A DNA stretch of 64,000 nucleotides from Caldimonas thermodepolymerans (GCF_015476235.1 NZ_CP064338.1:2418001-2482000), one strand, 5' to 3'; shown: positions 11,185 through 19,338, counted from the first letter of the stretch. Notes: a model not told the origin generated them from the letters alone. Translations and numbers: made by a program.

Positions 11185-11211
11185 TGTGACAGCAGCTAGC
11201 GTTTTGTCACA
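11185..11211. promoter_or_regulatory. Perfect inverted repeat TGTGACA-N13-TGTCACA
   Basis: A 7-bp perfect inverted repeat (11185-11191 and 11205-11211) lies in the divergent gap between tsaD and the 93-aa gene. Its size suits a dimeric transcription factor. Half-sites resemble Crp/Fnr-type TGTGA, but the 13-bp spacing is too wide for a normal CRP site. The right arm overlaps TTGTCA, a possible -35 for the plus-strand gene. The regulator is unknown. Confidence 0.5.
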
Positions 11212-11342
11212 TCTCGAATCCAGGGTTTGTACCAAAGTACGCCCGTTTCCCCTTTGCAGGCGATCCGCCCCCCGGTAGGCTGCGGGTCCCCATGAATGGA
11301 ATAACTACACGAGGTGCACGAACACCCGGAGTCGTTGGAGCC

Positions 11343-11624
11343 ATGAAGGAATACAAGCTCTCTGGCTGGCCCGAGCTGCCGGCAAGCTACCAGCGCACCG
11401 CCTACCAGCGGATGCTGCACCAGATGTCGCAAGGCTTTGTTCCCCTCGGCCAGCTGCTGCGTGTCAGCGGGCTGGGCCGCGACGCGGTCCGACGTTTCCT
11501 CGCCTACCTGCAGGCCAGCGGCGTGCTGGTCGAGCGCGAGCACGCCCAGACGCCGCGCACCCTGCTGGTGATGGACTGGATCCGCCGCACGCTGGGCGGC
11601 ACCGGCCCGCGCCGCCAGGCCTGA
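11343..11624 (+). CDS. Unrecognised 93-residue protein
   Basis: I do not recognise this gene. It begins MKEYKLSGWPELPASYQRTA; the middle (LGQLLRVSGLGRDAVRRFLAYLQASGVL) looks like a winged-helix or helix-turn-helix segment followed by ERE and a short basic tail, so DNA binding is plausible but not shown. The start at 11343 follows GGAG; an ATG at 11292 would add 17 residues of unlikely composition. It is followed by a strong terminator and then by the ANTAR regulator gene, and is preceded by the 11185-11211 palindrome. It has no signal peptide or membrane segment. Confidence 0.7.
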   Translation: MKEYKLSGWPELPASYQRTAYQRMLHQMSQGFVPLGQLLRVSGLGRDAVRRFLAYLQASGVLVEREHAQTPRTLLVMDWIRRTLGGTGPRRQA

Positions 11625-11646
11625 CCGCGCTCCTGCCCCCTGCACG

Positions 11647-11672
11647 ACGCCGGCCCTCGAGGCCGGCGTTTT
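11647..11672 (+). terminator. Intrinsic terminator after the 93-aa gene
   Basis: ACGCCGGCC and GGCCGGCGT form a perfect 9-bp stem with loop CTCGA, followed by a short T-run. It lies 22 bp after the stop codon and separates this gene from the ANTAR gene. Confidence 0.8.
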
Positions 11673-11712
11673 CGTTGGCCGCGCTGGCCTGGATGTTGCT
11701 GCCCCCACCGGC

Positions 11713-12351
11713 ATGGCCCCGACTCCTGCATCATCTTTGCGCATCGTCATCGTCGCGCCCGAGACCCTCAATCCGGACCCGTCGGATGTCGAAGCCGGAT
11801 GGGAGGCCGAGCGCTCGCGCAGCCTGCGCATCGGCCTGCTGCAAGGCGGCTACGACGTCGTCGCGGTGCTGCCGGCCGACGTCTTCCTGCCCGACCGCCT
11901 GGCGCAGATCCAGCCGGACATGATCATCGTCGACGCCGAAAGCCAGGCGCGCGACACGCTGGAACACGTGGTGGTGGCCACCCGCGACGCGCGGCGCCCC
12001 ATCGTGCTGTTCACCGACGACGACGACACCTCGCATGTCAAGGACGCGATCGCCGCGGGCGTGACGGTCTACGTCGTGGCGGGCCTCGCGCCCGAGCGCA
12101 TCAAGCCGGTGCTCGACGTCGCGCTGGCGCGTTTCCAGCACGAGGAAGCACTGCGCCGCGAACTGGCCAAGACGCGCACCCAGCTGCAGGACCGCAAGCT
12201 CGTCGAGCGCGCCAAGGGCATCCTGATGAAGCGCTACGGCTGCGACGAGCAGCAGGCCTACGAACGGCTGCGCAAGGCCGCGATGGACAAGGGCCTGCGC
12301 ATCGCCGAGGTGGCCCAGCGGCTGATCGACGTCGCCGACGTGATCGGCTGA
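11713..12351 (+). CDS. nasT: ANTAR-domain antiterminator, NasT-like
   Basis: This RNA-binding antitermination regulator has a receiver-like N-terminal domain (about 8-130, with DMIIVDAES at the usual phospho-acceptor strand) and a C-terminal ANTAR domain (about 150-210: LVERAKGILMKRYGCDEQQAYERLRKAAMD, with the family's AKG-LM pattern). The 212-residue length fits NasT. Family members bind paired hairpins in nitrate or nitrite assimilation leaders and prevent termination. Exactly such a leader follows 95 bp downstream before nrtA. NasT is usually held by the nitrate sensor NasS, which is not in this window. Confidence 0.85.
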   Translation: MAPTPASSLRIVIVAPETLNPDPSDVEAGWEAERSRSLRIGLLQGGYDVVAVLPADVFLPDRLAQIQPDMIIVDAESQARDTLEHVVVATRDARRPIVLFTDDDDTSHVKDAIAAGVTVYVVAGLAPERIKPVLDVALARFQHEEALRRELAKTRTQLQDRKLVERAKGILMKRYGCDEQQAYERLRKAAMDKGLRIAEVAQRLIDVADVIG

Positions 12352-12356
12352 ATGCC

Positions 12357-12371
12357 GCACCCGCATGGTGC
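12357..12371 (+). promoter_or_regulatory. NtrC-like binding site
   Basis: GCACC-N5-GGTGC forms a perfect dyad matching the core of the NtrC consensus (TGCACC-N5-GGTGCA). It is centred about 84 bp upstream of the predicted sigma-54 transcription start of the nrt operon, a sensible position for an enhancer-bound activator. A second, poorer half-site (GCACC) is at 12378-12382. Confidence 0.6.
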
Positions 12372-12421
12372 CGCAGCGCACCGATTGCGGGCCGAAAACG
12401 GCACCGGCGCCCCGTTGGCGC

Positions 12422-12437
12422 TGGCACAGGGGTTGCA
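12422..12437 (+). promoter_or_regulatory. Sigma-54 promoter of the nrt operon
   Basis: TGGCAC-AGGGG-TTGCA matches the sigma-54 consensus TGGCAC-N5-TTGCA at every conserved position, with GG at 12423-12424 and GC at 12435-12436 separated by 10 bp. Transcription should begin near 12448, immediately at the first leader hairpin. With the NtrC-like dyad upstream it indicates nitrogen-limitation control. Confidence 0.85.
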
Positions 12438-12446
12438 AGAGTCAGC

Positions 12447-12506
12447 GCGGGTATCAATGGCGATTCCCGCAGGAACTGCAGGTGCCGCACCGATCGCTGC
12501 ATCTGC
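12447..12506 (+). ncRNA. ANTAR-binding tandem hairpins in the nrtA leader
   Basis: Hairpin P1 (12447-12470) pairs GCGGG and ATC with GAT and CCCGC around a six-base loop AATGGC, with A at position 1 and G at position 4, the known ANTAR loop rule. After a 7-nt linker, hairpin P2 (12478-12506) pairs GCAGGTGC with GCATCTGC, then GC with GC, around loop ACCGATC, again A1 and G4 but seven bases. This two-hairpin plan is the known target of ANTAR proteins such as NasR and NasT. The encoded NasT-like protein lies just upstream. Confidence 0.8.
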
Positions 12507-12515
12507 GCCGGGACG

Positions 12516-12577
12516 AAGGCGTCCTCACCGTACCGCCCTTGCGAGCGGTCCGCGTGTGGACGCCTTTTCTGTTTTTT
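12516..12577 (+). terminator. Leader terminator controlled by antitermination
   Basis: AAGGCGTCC (12516-12524) pairs with GGACGCCTT (12558-12566), followed by TTCTGTTTTTT. The loop itself holds a small hairpin (ACCGC/GCGGT). The left arm can instead pair locally, GGACG (12511-12515) with CGTCC (12520-12524), which would block the terminator. It lies between the ANTAR hairpins and the nrtA start, so readthrough should need the antiterminator. Confidence 0.75.
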
Positions 12578-12598
12578 GCGATGAACACAAGGGTCGAG

Positions 12599-13861
12599 AT
12601 GAACGACAACTCCTCGCTGAAAGCCGCGCTGAGCCGGCGCACCGTGCTGAAAGCCACCGCTGCCGCGGCCGCCGGCGCCGGCGGCATGGTCCCGGGCCTG
12701 CAAAGCGCCGTCTGGGCCCAGGGCTCGGACAAGCCCGAGAAGGAAGAAGTGCGCATCGGCTTCATCCCGCTGACCGACTGCGCCTCGGTGGTGATGGCCT
12801 CGGTGCTGGGCTTTGACAGGAAGTACGGCGTGAAGATCGTGCCGACCAAGGAGACCTCCTGGGCCGGCGTGCGCGACAAGCTGGTCAACGGCGAGCTGGA
12901 CATGGCGCACGTGCTGTACGGCCTGATCTACGGCGTGCACCTCGGCGTCAGCGGGCCGAAGAAGGACATGGCGGTGCTGATGAGCCTGAACAACAACGGC
13001 CAGGCCATCACGCTGTCGAAGAAGCTGGCCGACAAGGGTGCGGTCGACGGTGCCTCGCTGGCCAAGGTGATGGCCGCCGACCGGCGCGACTACACCTTCG
13101 CGCAGACCTTCCCCACCGGCACGCACGCGATGTGGCTGTACTACTGGTTGGCCTCGGCAGGGATCAACCCGTTCAAGGACGCCAAGGTCATCACCGTGCC
13201 GCCGCCGCAGATGGTCGCCAACATGCGCGTGGGCAACATGGACGGCTTCTGCGTGGGCGAGCCGTGGAACCACCGCGCCATCATGGACGGCATCGGCATC
13301 ACCGCCGTGACGTCGCAGGAAGTGTGGAAGGACCATCCCGAGAAGACGCTCGGCACGACGGCGGACTTCGTCAGGAAGTACCCCAACACCTGCCGCGCCG
13401 TCATCGCCGCGGTGCTCGAGGCGAGCAAGTGGATCGACGCCGGCCTGCAGAACAAGCTGAAGATGGCCGAGACGGTGGCGGCCAAGTCCTACATCAACAC
13501 CAGCGTCGATGCGATCAACCAGCGCATCCTGGGCCGCTACCAGAACGGCCTGGGCAAGACCTGGGACGATCCCAACCACATGAAGTTCTTCAACGACGGG
13601 GCGGTCAACTTCCCTTACCTGAGCGACGGCATGTGGTTCCTCACGCAGCACAAGCGCTGGGGCCTGATCAAGGAGCACCCGGACTACCTGGCCGTGGCCA
13701 GGCAGGTCAACCAGATCGACCTCTACAAGGAGGCCGCCGCAGCCGCCAAGGTCAGCGTCCCGACGCAGGTGATGCGCAGCAGCAAGCTGATCGACGGCGT
13801 GGTCTGGGACGGCAAGGACCCCGCGAAGTACGCCGACGGCTTCAAGGTCAAGGTCGGCTGA
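12599..13861 (+). CDS. nrtA: Nitrate-type ABC transporter substrate-binding protein
   Basis: This periplasmic binding protein of the NrtA/CmpA/SsuA class has 420 residues. It has a twin-arginine signal (SRRTVLK near residue 13, then an Ala-rich stretch ending VWAQ), and the mature part begins VRIGFIPLTDCASVVMAS. The segment GNMDGFCVGEPWNHRA is typical of nitrate/bicarbonate binders. The start at 12599 follows AAGGGTCGAG; an ATG at 12581 is possible. Nitrate or nitrite as ligand is inferred from the sigma-54/ANTAR leader and the NasT-like neighbour, not from a binding site. It is first in nrtA-nrtB-nrtD. Confidence 0.88.
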   Translation: MNDNSSLKAALSRRTVLKATAAAAAGAGGMVPGLQSAVWAQGSDKPEKEEVRIGFIPLTDCASVVMASVLGFDRKYGVKIVPTKETSWAGVRDKLVNGELDMAHVLYGLIYGVHLGVSGPKKDMAVLMSLNNNGQAITLSKKLADKGAVDGASLAKVMAADRRDYTFAQTFPTGTHAMWLYYWLASAGINPFKDAKVITVPPPQMVANMRVGNMDGFCVGEPWNHRAIMDGIGITAVTSQEVWKDHPEKTLGTTADFVRKYPNTCRAVIAAVLEASKWIDAGLQNKLKMAETVAAKSYINTSVDAINQRILGRYQNGLGKTWDDPNHMKFFNDGAVNFPYLSDGMWFLTQHKRWGLIKEHPDYLAVARQVNQIDLYKEAAAAAKVSVPTQVMRSSKLIDGVVWDGKDPAKYADGFKVKVG

Positions 13862-13889
13862 TCCCGTTGCCCCACTGAAAGGACCCACC

Positions 13890-14789
13890 ATGGTGAGCGC
13901 CGTCTTCCATCCGTCGGTCGCGGAGCACCGCGCCCAGGCCCCTGCCGCCACCCCGGCCGCGGCGACCGCCGCCCCTGCGGCGGCCGTCGCTGCCCCGCCC
14001 CGTCCGGCCGCGATGCCGGACTGGCGCGGGCTGGCGCTGAAGGTGCTGCCGCCGCTGTTCGGCATCGCGCTGCTGGTCGCGATCTGGGCCGTGGCCACCG
14101 CCGGCAGCAGCAGCTTTCCGACGCCGGCCGCGACCTTCGATTCCGCCGTCGAGGTGTTCAGCGATCCGTTCTATCGCAACGGCCCGAACGACCAGGGCAT
14201 CGGCTGGAACGTACTGAACTCCCTGCAGCGCGTGGCGCTGGGCTTCGGCCTCGCGGCGCTGGCGGGGATTCCGCTGGGCTTCATGATCGGGCGCTTCGCG
14301 GTGCTCAACCGCATGCTCACGCCTCTGATCAGCCTGCTGCGGCCGGTCTCGCCGCTGGCCTGGCTGCCGATCGGCCTGCTGGTGTTCCAGTCCGCCAACC
14401 CGGCGGCCATCTGGACCATCTTCATCTGCTCGATCTGGCCGATGATCATCAACACCGCGGTGGGCGTGCAGCGCGTGCCGCAGGACTACCTCAACGTCGC
14501 CAGGGTGCTGAACCTCAGCGAATGGAAGGTCATCACGCGCATCCTGTTCCCCGCGGTGCTGCCCTACATGCTGACCGGGGTGCGCCTGTCGGTGGGCACG
14601 GCCTGGCTCGTGATCGTCGCCGCCGAGATGCTGACCGGCGGCATCGGCATCGGCTTCTGGGTGTGGGACGAGTGGAACAACCTCAACGTGCACCACATCC
14701 TGATCGCGATCTTCGTGATCGGCATCGTCGGCCTGCTGCTCGAACAGGCCCTGGTGCTGGTGGCGCGACGCTTCAGCTTCGAGGACTGA
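13890..14789 (+). CDS. nrtB: Nitrate-type ABC transporter permease
   Basis: This inner-membrane permease of the NrtB/SsuC family has 299 residues. After an unusual Ala/Pro-rich N-terminal stretch of about 40 residues it has a first membrane helix (LFGIALLVAIWAVATA) and four to five further helices. The EAA-like loop is around LNVARVLNLSEWKVITRILF. The start MVSAVFHPS has AAAGGA upstream. It lies 28 bp after nrtA and 12 bp before nrtD, so the three genes form one operon. Confidence 0.9.
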   Translation: MVSAVFHPSVAEHRAQAPAATPAAATAAPAAAVAAPPRPAAMPDWRGLALKVLPPLFGIALLVAIWAVATAGSSSFPTPAATFDSAVEVFSDPFYRNGPNDQGIGWNVLNSLQRVALGFGLAALAGIPLGFMIGRFAVLNRMLTPLISLLRPVSPLAWLPIGLLVFQSANPAAIWTIFICSIWPMIINTAVGVQRVPQDYLNVARVLNLSEWKVITRILFPAVLPYMLTGVRLSVGTAWLVIVAAEMLTGGIGIGFWVWDEWNNLNVHHILIAIFVIGIVGLLLEQALVLVARRFSFED

Positions 14790-14801
14790 GGGAGCAACGA
14801 C

Positions 14802-15608
14802 ATGAGCCGGCATTTCATCGACGTGCAGGACGCCGGGATGGTGTTCCACACGCGCAAGGGACGCTTCCACGCGCTGCGCGACATCCACCTCGGCATCGAG
14901 CAGGGCGAGTTCGTCGCGCTGATCGGCCACTCGGGCTGCGGCAAGTCCACGCTGCTCAACCTGATCGCCGGGCTGCTGAAGCCCACCTCGGGCGTGCTGC
15001 TGTGCGACAACCGCGAGATCGACGCCCCCGGGCCGGAACGCGCGGTGGTGTTCCAGAACCACTCGCTGCTGCCGTGGCTGACCTGCTACGAGAACGTTTA
15101 CCTCGCGGTCGAGCGCGTGTTCGGGCGTCGCGAGACCCGCGCCCAGCTGCGCGCGCGCACCGAGGCGGCGCTGCAGCTGGTCGGCATGGGGCACGCGATG
15201 GCCAAGCGGCCGCACGAGGTCTCGGGGGGCATGAAGCAGCGCGTGGGCATTGCCCGCGCGCTTGCGATGGAACCCAAGGTGCTGCTGATGGACGAACCCT
15301 TCGGCGCGCTCGATGCGCTGACGCGCGCCCACCTGCAGGACGAGCTGCTGAAGATCGTCGCCGCGACGCGCAGCACCGTGGTGATGGTCACGCACGACGT
15401 GGACGAGGCGGTGCTGCTGTCGGACCGCATCGTGATGATGACCAACGGCCCGGCGGCCACGATCGGCGAGATCCTGCGCGTGGACCTGCCGCGCCCGCGC
15501 GACCGCGTCGCGCTGGCCGAGGACCCGCGCTACATCGCCTGCCGCAAGCAGGTGCTGGATTTCCTCTACACCCGCCACGGCCAGGCCGCCGCGGCCCTGG
15601 CCGCATGA
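14802..15608 (+). CDS. nrtD: Nitrate-type ABC transporter ATP-binding protein
   Basis: This is the cytoplasmic ATPase of the transporter, 268 residues. Walker A is GHSGCGKSTLLN near residue 45, the Q-loop is FQNHSLLPWLTCYENV, the signature is VSGGMKQRVGIARALAMEP and Walker B is VLLMDEPFGALDALTR, followed by the switch His in VMVTHDVDEAV. It is a single ABC domain without the C-terminal sensor domain of NrtC, hence NrtD-like. The start MSRHFIDVQD follows GGAG. It ends the operon; a sigma-54 promoter starts 14 bp after its stop codon. Confidence 0.9.
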   Translation: MSRHFIDVQDAGMVFHTRKGRFHALRDIHLGIEQGEFVALIGHSGCGKSTLLNLIAGLLKPTSGVLLCDNREIDAPGPERAVVFQNHSLLPWLTCYENVYLAVERVFGRRETRAQLRARTEAALQLVGMGHAMAKRPHEVSGGMKQRVGIARALAMEPKVLLMDEPFGALDALTRAHLQDELLKIVAATRSTVVMVTHDVDEAVLLSDRIVMMTNGPAATIGEILRVDLPRPRDRVALAEDPRYIACRKQVLDFLYTRHGQAAAALAA

Positions 15609-15621
15609 GAACCCCCGGGGC

Positions 15622-15637
15622 TGGCACGCCGCTTGCG
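15622..15637 (+). promoter_or_regulatory. Second sigma-54 promoter, downstream of nrtD
   Basis: TGGCACG-CCGC-TTGC fits the extended sigma-54 consensus exactly at the conserved bases, with GG (15623-15624) and GC (15635-15636) 10 bp apart. It points away from nrtD toward a terminator 65 bp downstream, with no gene between. A weak NtrC-like dyad (GGTGC half-site near 15550) lies inside nrtD about 95 bp upstream of the predicted start. Confidence 0.7.
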
Positions 15638-15646
15638 TAAGGTACA

Positions 15647-15739
15647 GCGCACGCCACCCGGCGGTTTGCTCCTTGTCTCCTCAGGGCGTCTGCCCCTTCG
15701 CGGGCCTTTGCGCTTCACGGCGCAAAGGCCGCTTTTTTT
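15647..15739 (+). ncRNA. Candidate sigma-54-dependent small RNA
   Basis: A transcript from the 15622 promoter to the terminator ending at 15739 would be about 92 nt. It contains no ATG. The predicted layout is a 5' hairpin (CGCC/GGCG, 15652-15663), a single-stranded C/U-rich stretch around 15664-15683 (TTTGCTCCTTGTCTCCTC, resembling an anti-Shine-Dalgarno seed), a second hairpin (GGGC/GCCC, 15684-15695), then an 11-bp terminator hairpin with seven T. This is the classic architecture of a base-pairing small RNA. It is inferred only from sequence; readthrough from nrtD would share the terminator. Confidence 0.5.
15703..15739 (+). terminator. Intrinsic terminator of nrt operon and candidate sRNA
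   Basis: GGCCTTTGCGC (15703-15713) and GCGCAAAGGCC (15720-15730) form a perfect 11-bp stem with a six-base loop, followed by GC and seven T. It ends 3 bp before the convergent lgt stop codon. Confidence 0.92.
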
Positions 15740-15742
15740 GCC

Positions 15743-16555
15743 TCAGGCCCGGGCGCGCCGGGTGGCCAGGCTCCAGATCAGTGCACCAGCGACGATCATG
15801 GGCACGCACAACCATTGCCCCATGCTCATGTTCAGTGCAAGCAGGCCGAGGAAGCTGTCGGGCTCGCGGAAGTACTCGGCGATGAAGCGGAACACGCCGT
15901 AGCCGACCAGAAAGGCCCCCGAGACCTGGCCCGTGGCGCGCGGCCTGCGTGCGTACAGCCACAGCAGCACGAACAGCAGCAGCCCCTCGAGCAGGAACTG
16001 GTAGAGCTGCGACGGATGGCGCGGCTGCATCGAGCCGCTGTGCGGGAACACCATCGCCCAGGGCAGTTCGGGACTGGCGAAGCGCCCCCACAGCTCGCCG
16101 TTGATGAAGTTGCCGATGCGCCCGGCCGCCAGCCCCGTCGGCACGCAGGGCGCGACGAAGTCCATCACCTGCCAGAACGGCTTGCCGCGCGAGCGCGCGA
16201 ACCATGCCATCGCGGCGATCACGCCGAGCAGCCCGCCATGGAAGCTCATGCCGCCGCGCCAGACCATGAAGATCTCCAGCGGGTGGCCCAGGTAGTAGCC
16301 CGGCTTGTAGAACAGGCAGTAGCCGAGGCGCCCGCCCACGATCACGCCCATGATGCCGATGAACAGCATGTCCTCGACGTCCTTGCGCGACCAGGCTGCC
16401 GCCCCGGTGAGCGAGCGGTACGGCTCGTGCCGGAGCCGGCGCGTGGCGAGGAAGTAGAACAGCCCGAAGGCGACGAGGTAGGTCAGGCCGTACCAGTGGA
16501 TGGCCACCGGGCCCAGCTGCAGGGCCACGGGATCGATCTGGGGGTAGGTCAGCAT
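15743..16555 (-). CDS. lgt: Prolipoprotein diacylglyceryl transferase
   Basis: This inner-membrane enzyme adds diacylglycerol to the lipobox cysteine of prelipoproteins, the first step of lipoprotein maturation. The 270-residue protein has about seven membrane segments. Family motifs are [12 protein letters not shown] near the N-terminus, the Lgt signature [12 protein letters not shown] and [13 protein letters not shown] (essential Arg/Asn), and HPSQLYQ near residue 190. The product is probably needed for the two lipoproteins encoded in this window (BamC and the PAEQ protein). The LysR gene is upstream on the same strand, 40 bp away. Confidence 0.97.
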   Translation of the reverse strand: MLTYPQIDPVALQLGPVAIHWYGLTYLVAFGLFYFLATRRLRHEPYRSLTGAAAWSRKDVEDMLFIGIMGVIVGGRLGYCLFYKPGYYLGHPLEIFMVWRGGMSFHGGLLGVIAAMAWFARSRGKPFWQVMDFVAPCVPTGLAAGRIGNFINGELWGRFASPELPWAMVFPHSGSMQPRHPSQLYQFLLEGLLLFVLLWLYARRPRATGQVSGAFLVGYGVFRFIAEYFREPDSFLGLLALNMSMGQWLCVPMIVAGALIWSLATRRARA

Positions 16556-16595
16556 AGGCGCCCATTGTGCCCGCGGCAGGGCAGGCGCTGAGCCC

Positions 16596-17528
16596 TCAGC
16601 CGCCCACCAGCTCGCGCACGAAGCCGACGAAGCGCGCCAGCGCCGGCGAGGTGGGTCCGGCCGGCCAGACCAGGCTGGTCTCGCACACCGGCAGCACCGT
16701 GCCGTGGCGGCCGGCGCCGCGCAGCTCCCGGCCCGAGCGGTACACCACCCCGGCGCGGCGGAACTGGGTCACGCTCTCGGGCACCCAGGCCACGCCGATG
16801 CCGCCGGCCACCAGGTTGACGATGGTCTGCATCTGGATCGCCTCCTGCGCGACCTGCGCCGCGCAGCCGGCCTGCGCGTACAGCGCCATCACCGCGTCGT
16901 ACAGCGAGGGCACGATGCGGCGCGGGAAGATCACCAGCGGCTCGGCGAGCACCTGCGCGAGCGCCGGCCGCGGCGCCTGCGCGAGCGGATGCCGCGCCGG
17001 CAGTGCCAGCACCATCGGCTCGGTCGCCACCGGCAGGCGCGCCAGCCCGGCCGGCGCCGAGCCGGGCGTGTGCAGCATCAGGCCGGCGTCGATCTCGCTG
17101 CGCGCGAAGGCGCCCAGCTGCACGTCGCCGGTGGCTTCCACCAGCTCCAGCGCCACGCCCGGGCTGTGCGCGCGGAACGCCCGCACCCAGGCAGGCACCT
17201 GCTCGAAGCCGGCAGTCGAGACGAACGCCAGCCGCACCCGCCCCACCTCGCCGGCCGCGGCCGCGCGGGCGCGCGCCGGCAGCGCCTGGGCCTGGGCCAG
17301 CAGCGCGCGCACCTCCGGCACCAGCGCCTCGCCGGCCGGCGTGAGCGCGACGCGGCGGCGCGTGCGGTCGAACAGCCGCACCCCCAGCGTGCGTTCCAGC
17401 CGGGCGATGGCCTGCGTCAGCGGCGGCTGGGTCATCGCCAGGCGCTGCGCGGCGCGGCCGAAGTGCAGCTCCTCGGCCACGGCCAGGAACTGGCGCCAGA
17501 CGCGCAGGTCGATGCTGTCCTCACTCAT
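16596..17528 (-). CDS. LysR-family transcriptional regulator
   Basis: This 310-residue LTTR has an N-terminal winged helix-turn-helix ([20 protein letters not shown], then [17 protein letters not shown]) and a periplasmic-binding-type effector domain from about residue 90. It is transcribed divergently from ilvD with 112 bp between, the usual layout for an LTTR controlling its neighbour; control of ilvD is therefore a reasonable but untested guess. It may be cotranscribed with lgt, 40 bp downstream. The effector is unknown. Confidence 0.92.
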   Translation of the reverse strand: MSEDSIDLRVWRQFLAVAEELHFGRAAQRLAMTQPPLTQAIARLERTLGVRLFDRTRRRVALTPAGEALVPEVRALLAQAQALPARARAAAAGEVGRVRLAFVSTAGFEQVPAWVRAFRAHSPGVALELVEATGDVQLGAFARSEIDAGLMLHTPGSAPAGLARLPVATEPMVLALPARHPLAQAPRPALAQVLAEPLVIFPRRIVPSLYDAVMALYAQAGCAAQVAQEAIQMQTIVNLVAGGIGVAWVPESVTQFRRAGVVYRSGRELRGAGRHGTVLPVCETSLVWPAGPTSPALARFVGFVRELVGG

Positions 17529-17562
17529 TCGTCCAGCATATCAACAAGCGCTCGAAATAACA

Positions 17563-17602
17563 TTGGAAGGAATGAGAGAGCGGCGCGACAATCGCCCATT
17601 CC
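17563..17602 (+). promoter_or_regulatory. Possible ilvD promoter with flanking dyad
   Basis: TTGGAA (17563-17568) and GACAAT (17587-17592) are spaced 18 bp, four of six matches each. A dyad GGAATG (17569-17574) / CATTCC (17597-17602) spans this region and could be the operator of the divergent LysR protein. Both assignments are tentative. Confidence 0.35.
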
Positions 17603-17640
17603 CACGATCTTCCACCTCCCGAAGAGCAAGCGAGCAGACG

Positions 17641-19338
17641 ATGGACACCAAGACGATCCGGATCAACCGCCGCAGCGCCAACATCACCGAAGGGAAGTCG
17701 CGCGCTTCCAACCGTTCGATGTTCTACGCGCTGGGCTACAAGGAAGACGACTTCAGCAAGCCGATGGTCGGCGTGGCCAACGGTCACAGCACCATCACGC
17801 CCTGCAACGCCGGCCTGCAGAAGCTGGTCGACGCGGCGGTGGCCGGCATCCAGGAAGCGGGCGGCAACGCCCAGGTGTTCGGCACCCCCACCATCTCCGA
17901 CGGCATGGCGATGGGCACCGAGGGCATGAAGTACTCGCTGGTCAGCCGCGAGGTGATCGCCGACTGCATCGAGACCTGCGTGCAGGGCCAGTGGATGGAC
18001 GGCGTGCTGGTGGTCGGCGGCTGCGACAAGAACATGCCGGGCGGCATGATGGGCATCCTGCGCGCCAACGTGCCGGCCATCTACGTCTACGGCGGCACCA
18101 TCCTGCCGGGCAAGTGGCGCGGCCAGGACCTGAACATCGTCAGCGTCTTCGAGGCGGTGGGCCAGAACGCCGCCGGCAAGATCAGCGACGAGGAACTCAA
18201 GGAGATCGAGCAGCACGCCATCCCCGGCACCGGCTCGTGCGGCGGCATGTACACCGCCAACACCATGTCCAGCGCCTTCGAGGCCCTGGGCATGAGCCTG
18301 CCCTATTCCTCGACGATGGCCAATCCGCACGACGAGAAGCAGAACTCGGCCCGCGAATCGGCCAAGGTGCTGCTGGAGGCGATCAAGAAGGACCTCAAGC
18401 CGCGCGACATCGTCACCAAGAAGGCGATCGAGAACGCCGTCTCCGTCATCATGGCCACCGGCGGCTCGACCAACGCGGTGCTGCACTTCCTGGCCATCGC
18501 GCACGCGGCGGGCGTGGACTGGACCATCGACGACTTCGAGCGCATCCGCAAGCGCGTGCCGGTGATCTGCGACCTCAAGCCCAGCGGCAAGTACCTGGCC
18601 GTGGACCTGCACCGCGCCGGCGGCATCCCGCAGGTCATGAAGATCCTGCTCAACGCCGGCCTGCTGCACGGTGACTGCATCACGATCACCGGCAAGACCA
18701 TCGCCGAGACGCTGGCCGACGTGCCCGACCAGCCGCCGGTGGACCAGGACGTGATCCGCCCGATCGACAAGCCGCTGTACAAGGAAGGCCACCTGGCGAT
18801 CCTGAAGGGCAACCTGTCGCCCGAGGGCGCGGTCGCGAAGATCACCGGCCTGAAGAACCCGGTCATCACCGGCCCGGCGCGCGTGTTCAACGACGAGCAG
18901 TCGGCGCTGCAGGCCATCCTGGACGGCAAGATCAAGCCGGGCGACGTGATGGTGCTGCGCTACCTGGGCCCGAAGGGCGGCCCGGGCATGCCGGAGATGC
19001 TGGCGCCCACCGGCGCGCTGATCGGCGCGGGCCTGGGCGAGAGCGTGGGCCTGATCACCGACGGGCGCTTCTCGGGCGGCACCTGGGGCATGGTGGTCGG
19101 CCACGTCGCACCGGAAGCGGCCGAGGGTGGCACGATCGCGCTGGTGGAAGAAGGCGACTCGATCACCATCGACGCCCACCAGCTGCTGCTGCAGCTCAAC
19201 GTCAGCGACGAGGAGATCGCCCGCCGCCGTGCGGCCTGGACGCCGCCTGCGCCGCGCTACACCCGCGGCGTGCTGGCCAAGTTCGCGAAGAACGCCTCCA
19301 GCGCGAGCTGCGGTGCGGTGCTCGACAAGTTCGAGTGA
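17641..19338 (+). CDS. ilvD: Dihydroxy-acid dehydratase
   Basis: This cytosolic iron-sulfur enzyme dehydrates 2,3-dihydroxy-3-methylbutanoate (and the methylpentanoate homologue) in valine, isoleucine and leucine synthesis. The 565-residue product is of the shorter class. Cluster cysteines appear at C55 (TITPCNAG), in [10 protein letters not shown] near 127 and in [16 protein letters not shown] near 200, consistent with a [2Fe-2S] type. The start [12 protein letters not shown] follows a weak GAG-rich site; a longer frame upstream overlaps the LysR gene and was rejected. A strong terminator follows. Confidence 0.97.
   Translation: MDTKTIRINRRSANITEGKSRASNRSMFYALGYKEDDFSKPMVGVANGHSTITPCNAGLQKLVDAAVAGIQEAGGNAQVFGTPTISDGMAMGTEGMKYSLVSREVIADCIETCVQGQWMDGVLVVGGCDKNMPGGMMGILRANVPAIYVYGGTILPGKWRGQDLNIVSVFEAVGQNAAGKISDEELKEIEQHAIPGTGSCGGMYTANTMSSAFEALGMSLPYSSTMANPHDEKQNSARESAKVLLEAIKKDLKPRDIVTKKAIENAVSVIMATGGSTNAVLHFLAIAHAAGVDWTIDDFERIRKRVPVICDLKPSGKYLAVDLHRAGGIPQVMKILLNAGLLHGDCITITGKTIAETLADVPDQPPVDQDVIRPIDKPLYKEGHLAILKGNLSPEGAVAKITGLKNPVITGPARVFNDEQSALQAILDGKIKPGDVMVLRYLGPKGGPGMPEMLAPTGALIGAGLGESVGLITDGRFSGGTWGMVVGHVAPEAAEGGTIALVEEGDSITIDAHQLLLQLNVSDEEIARRRAAWTPPAPRYTRGVLAKFAKNASSASCGAVLDKFE

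Noticed and set aside
15541-15556. NtrC site for the candidate sRNA
   Set aside because: Only the right half (GGTGC) matches well and it lies inside nrtD coding sequence; not strong enough to list as a feature.
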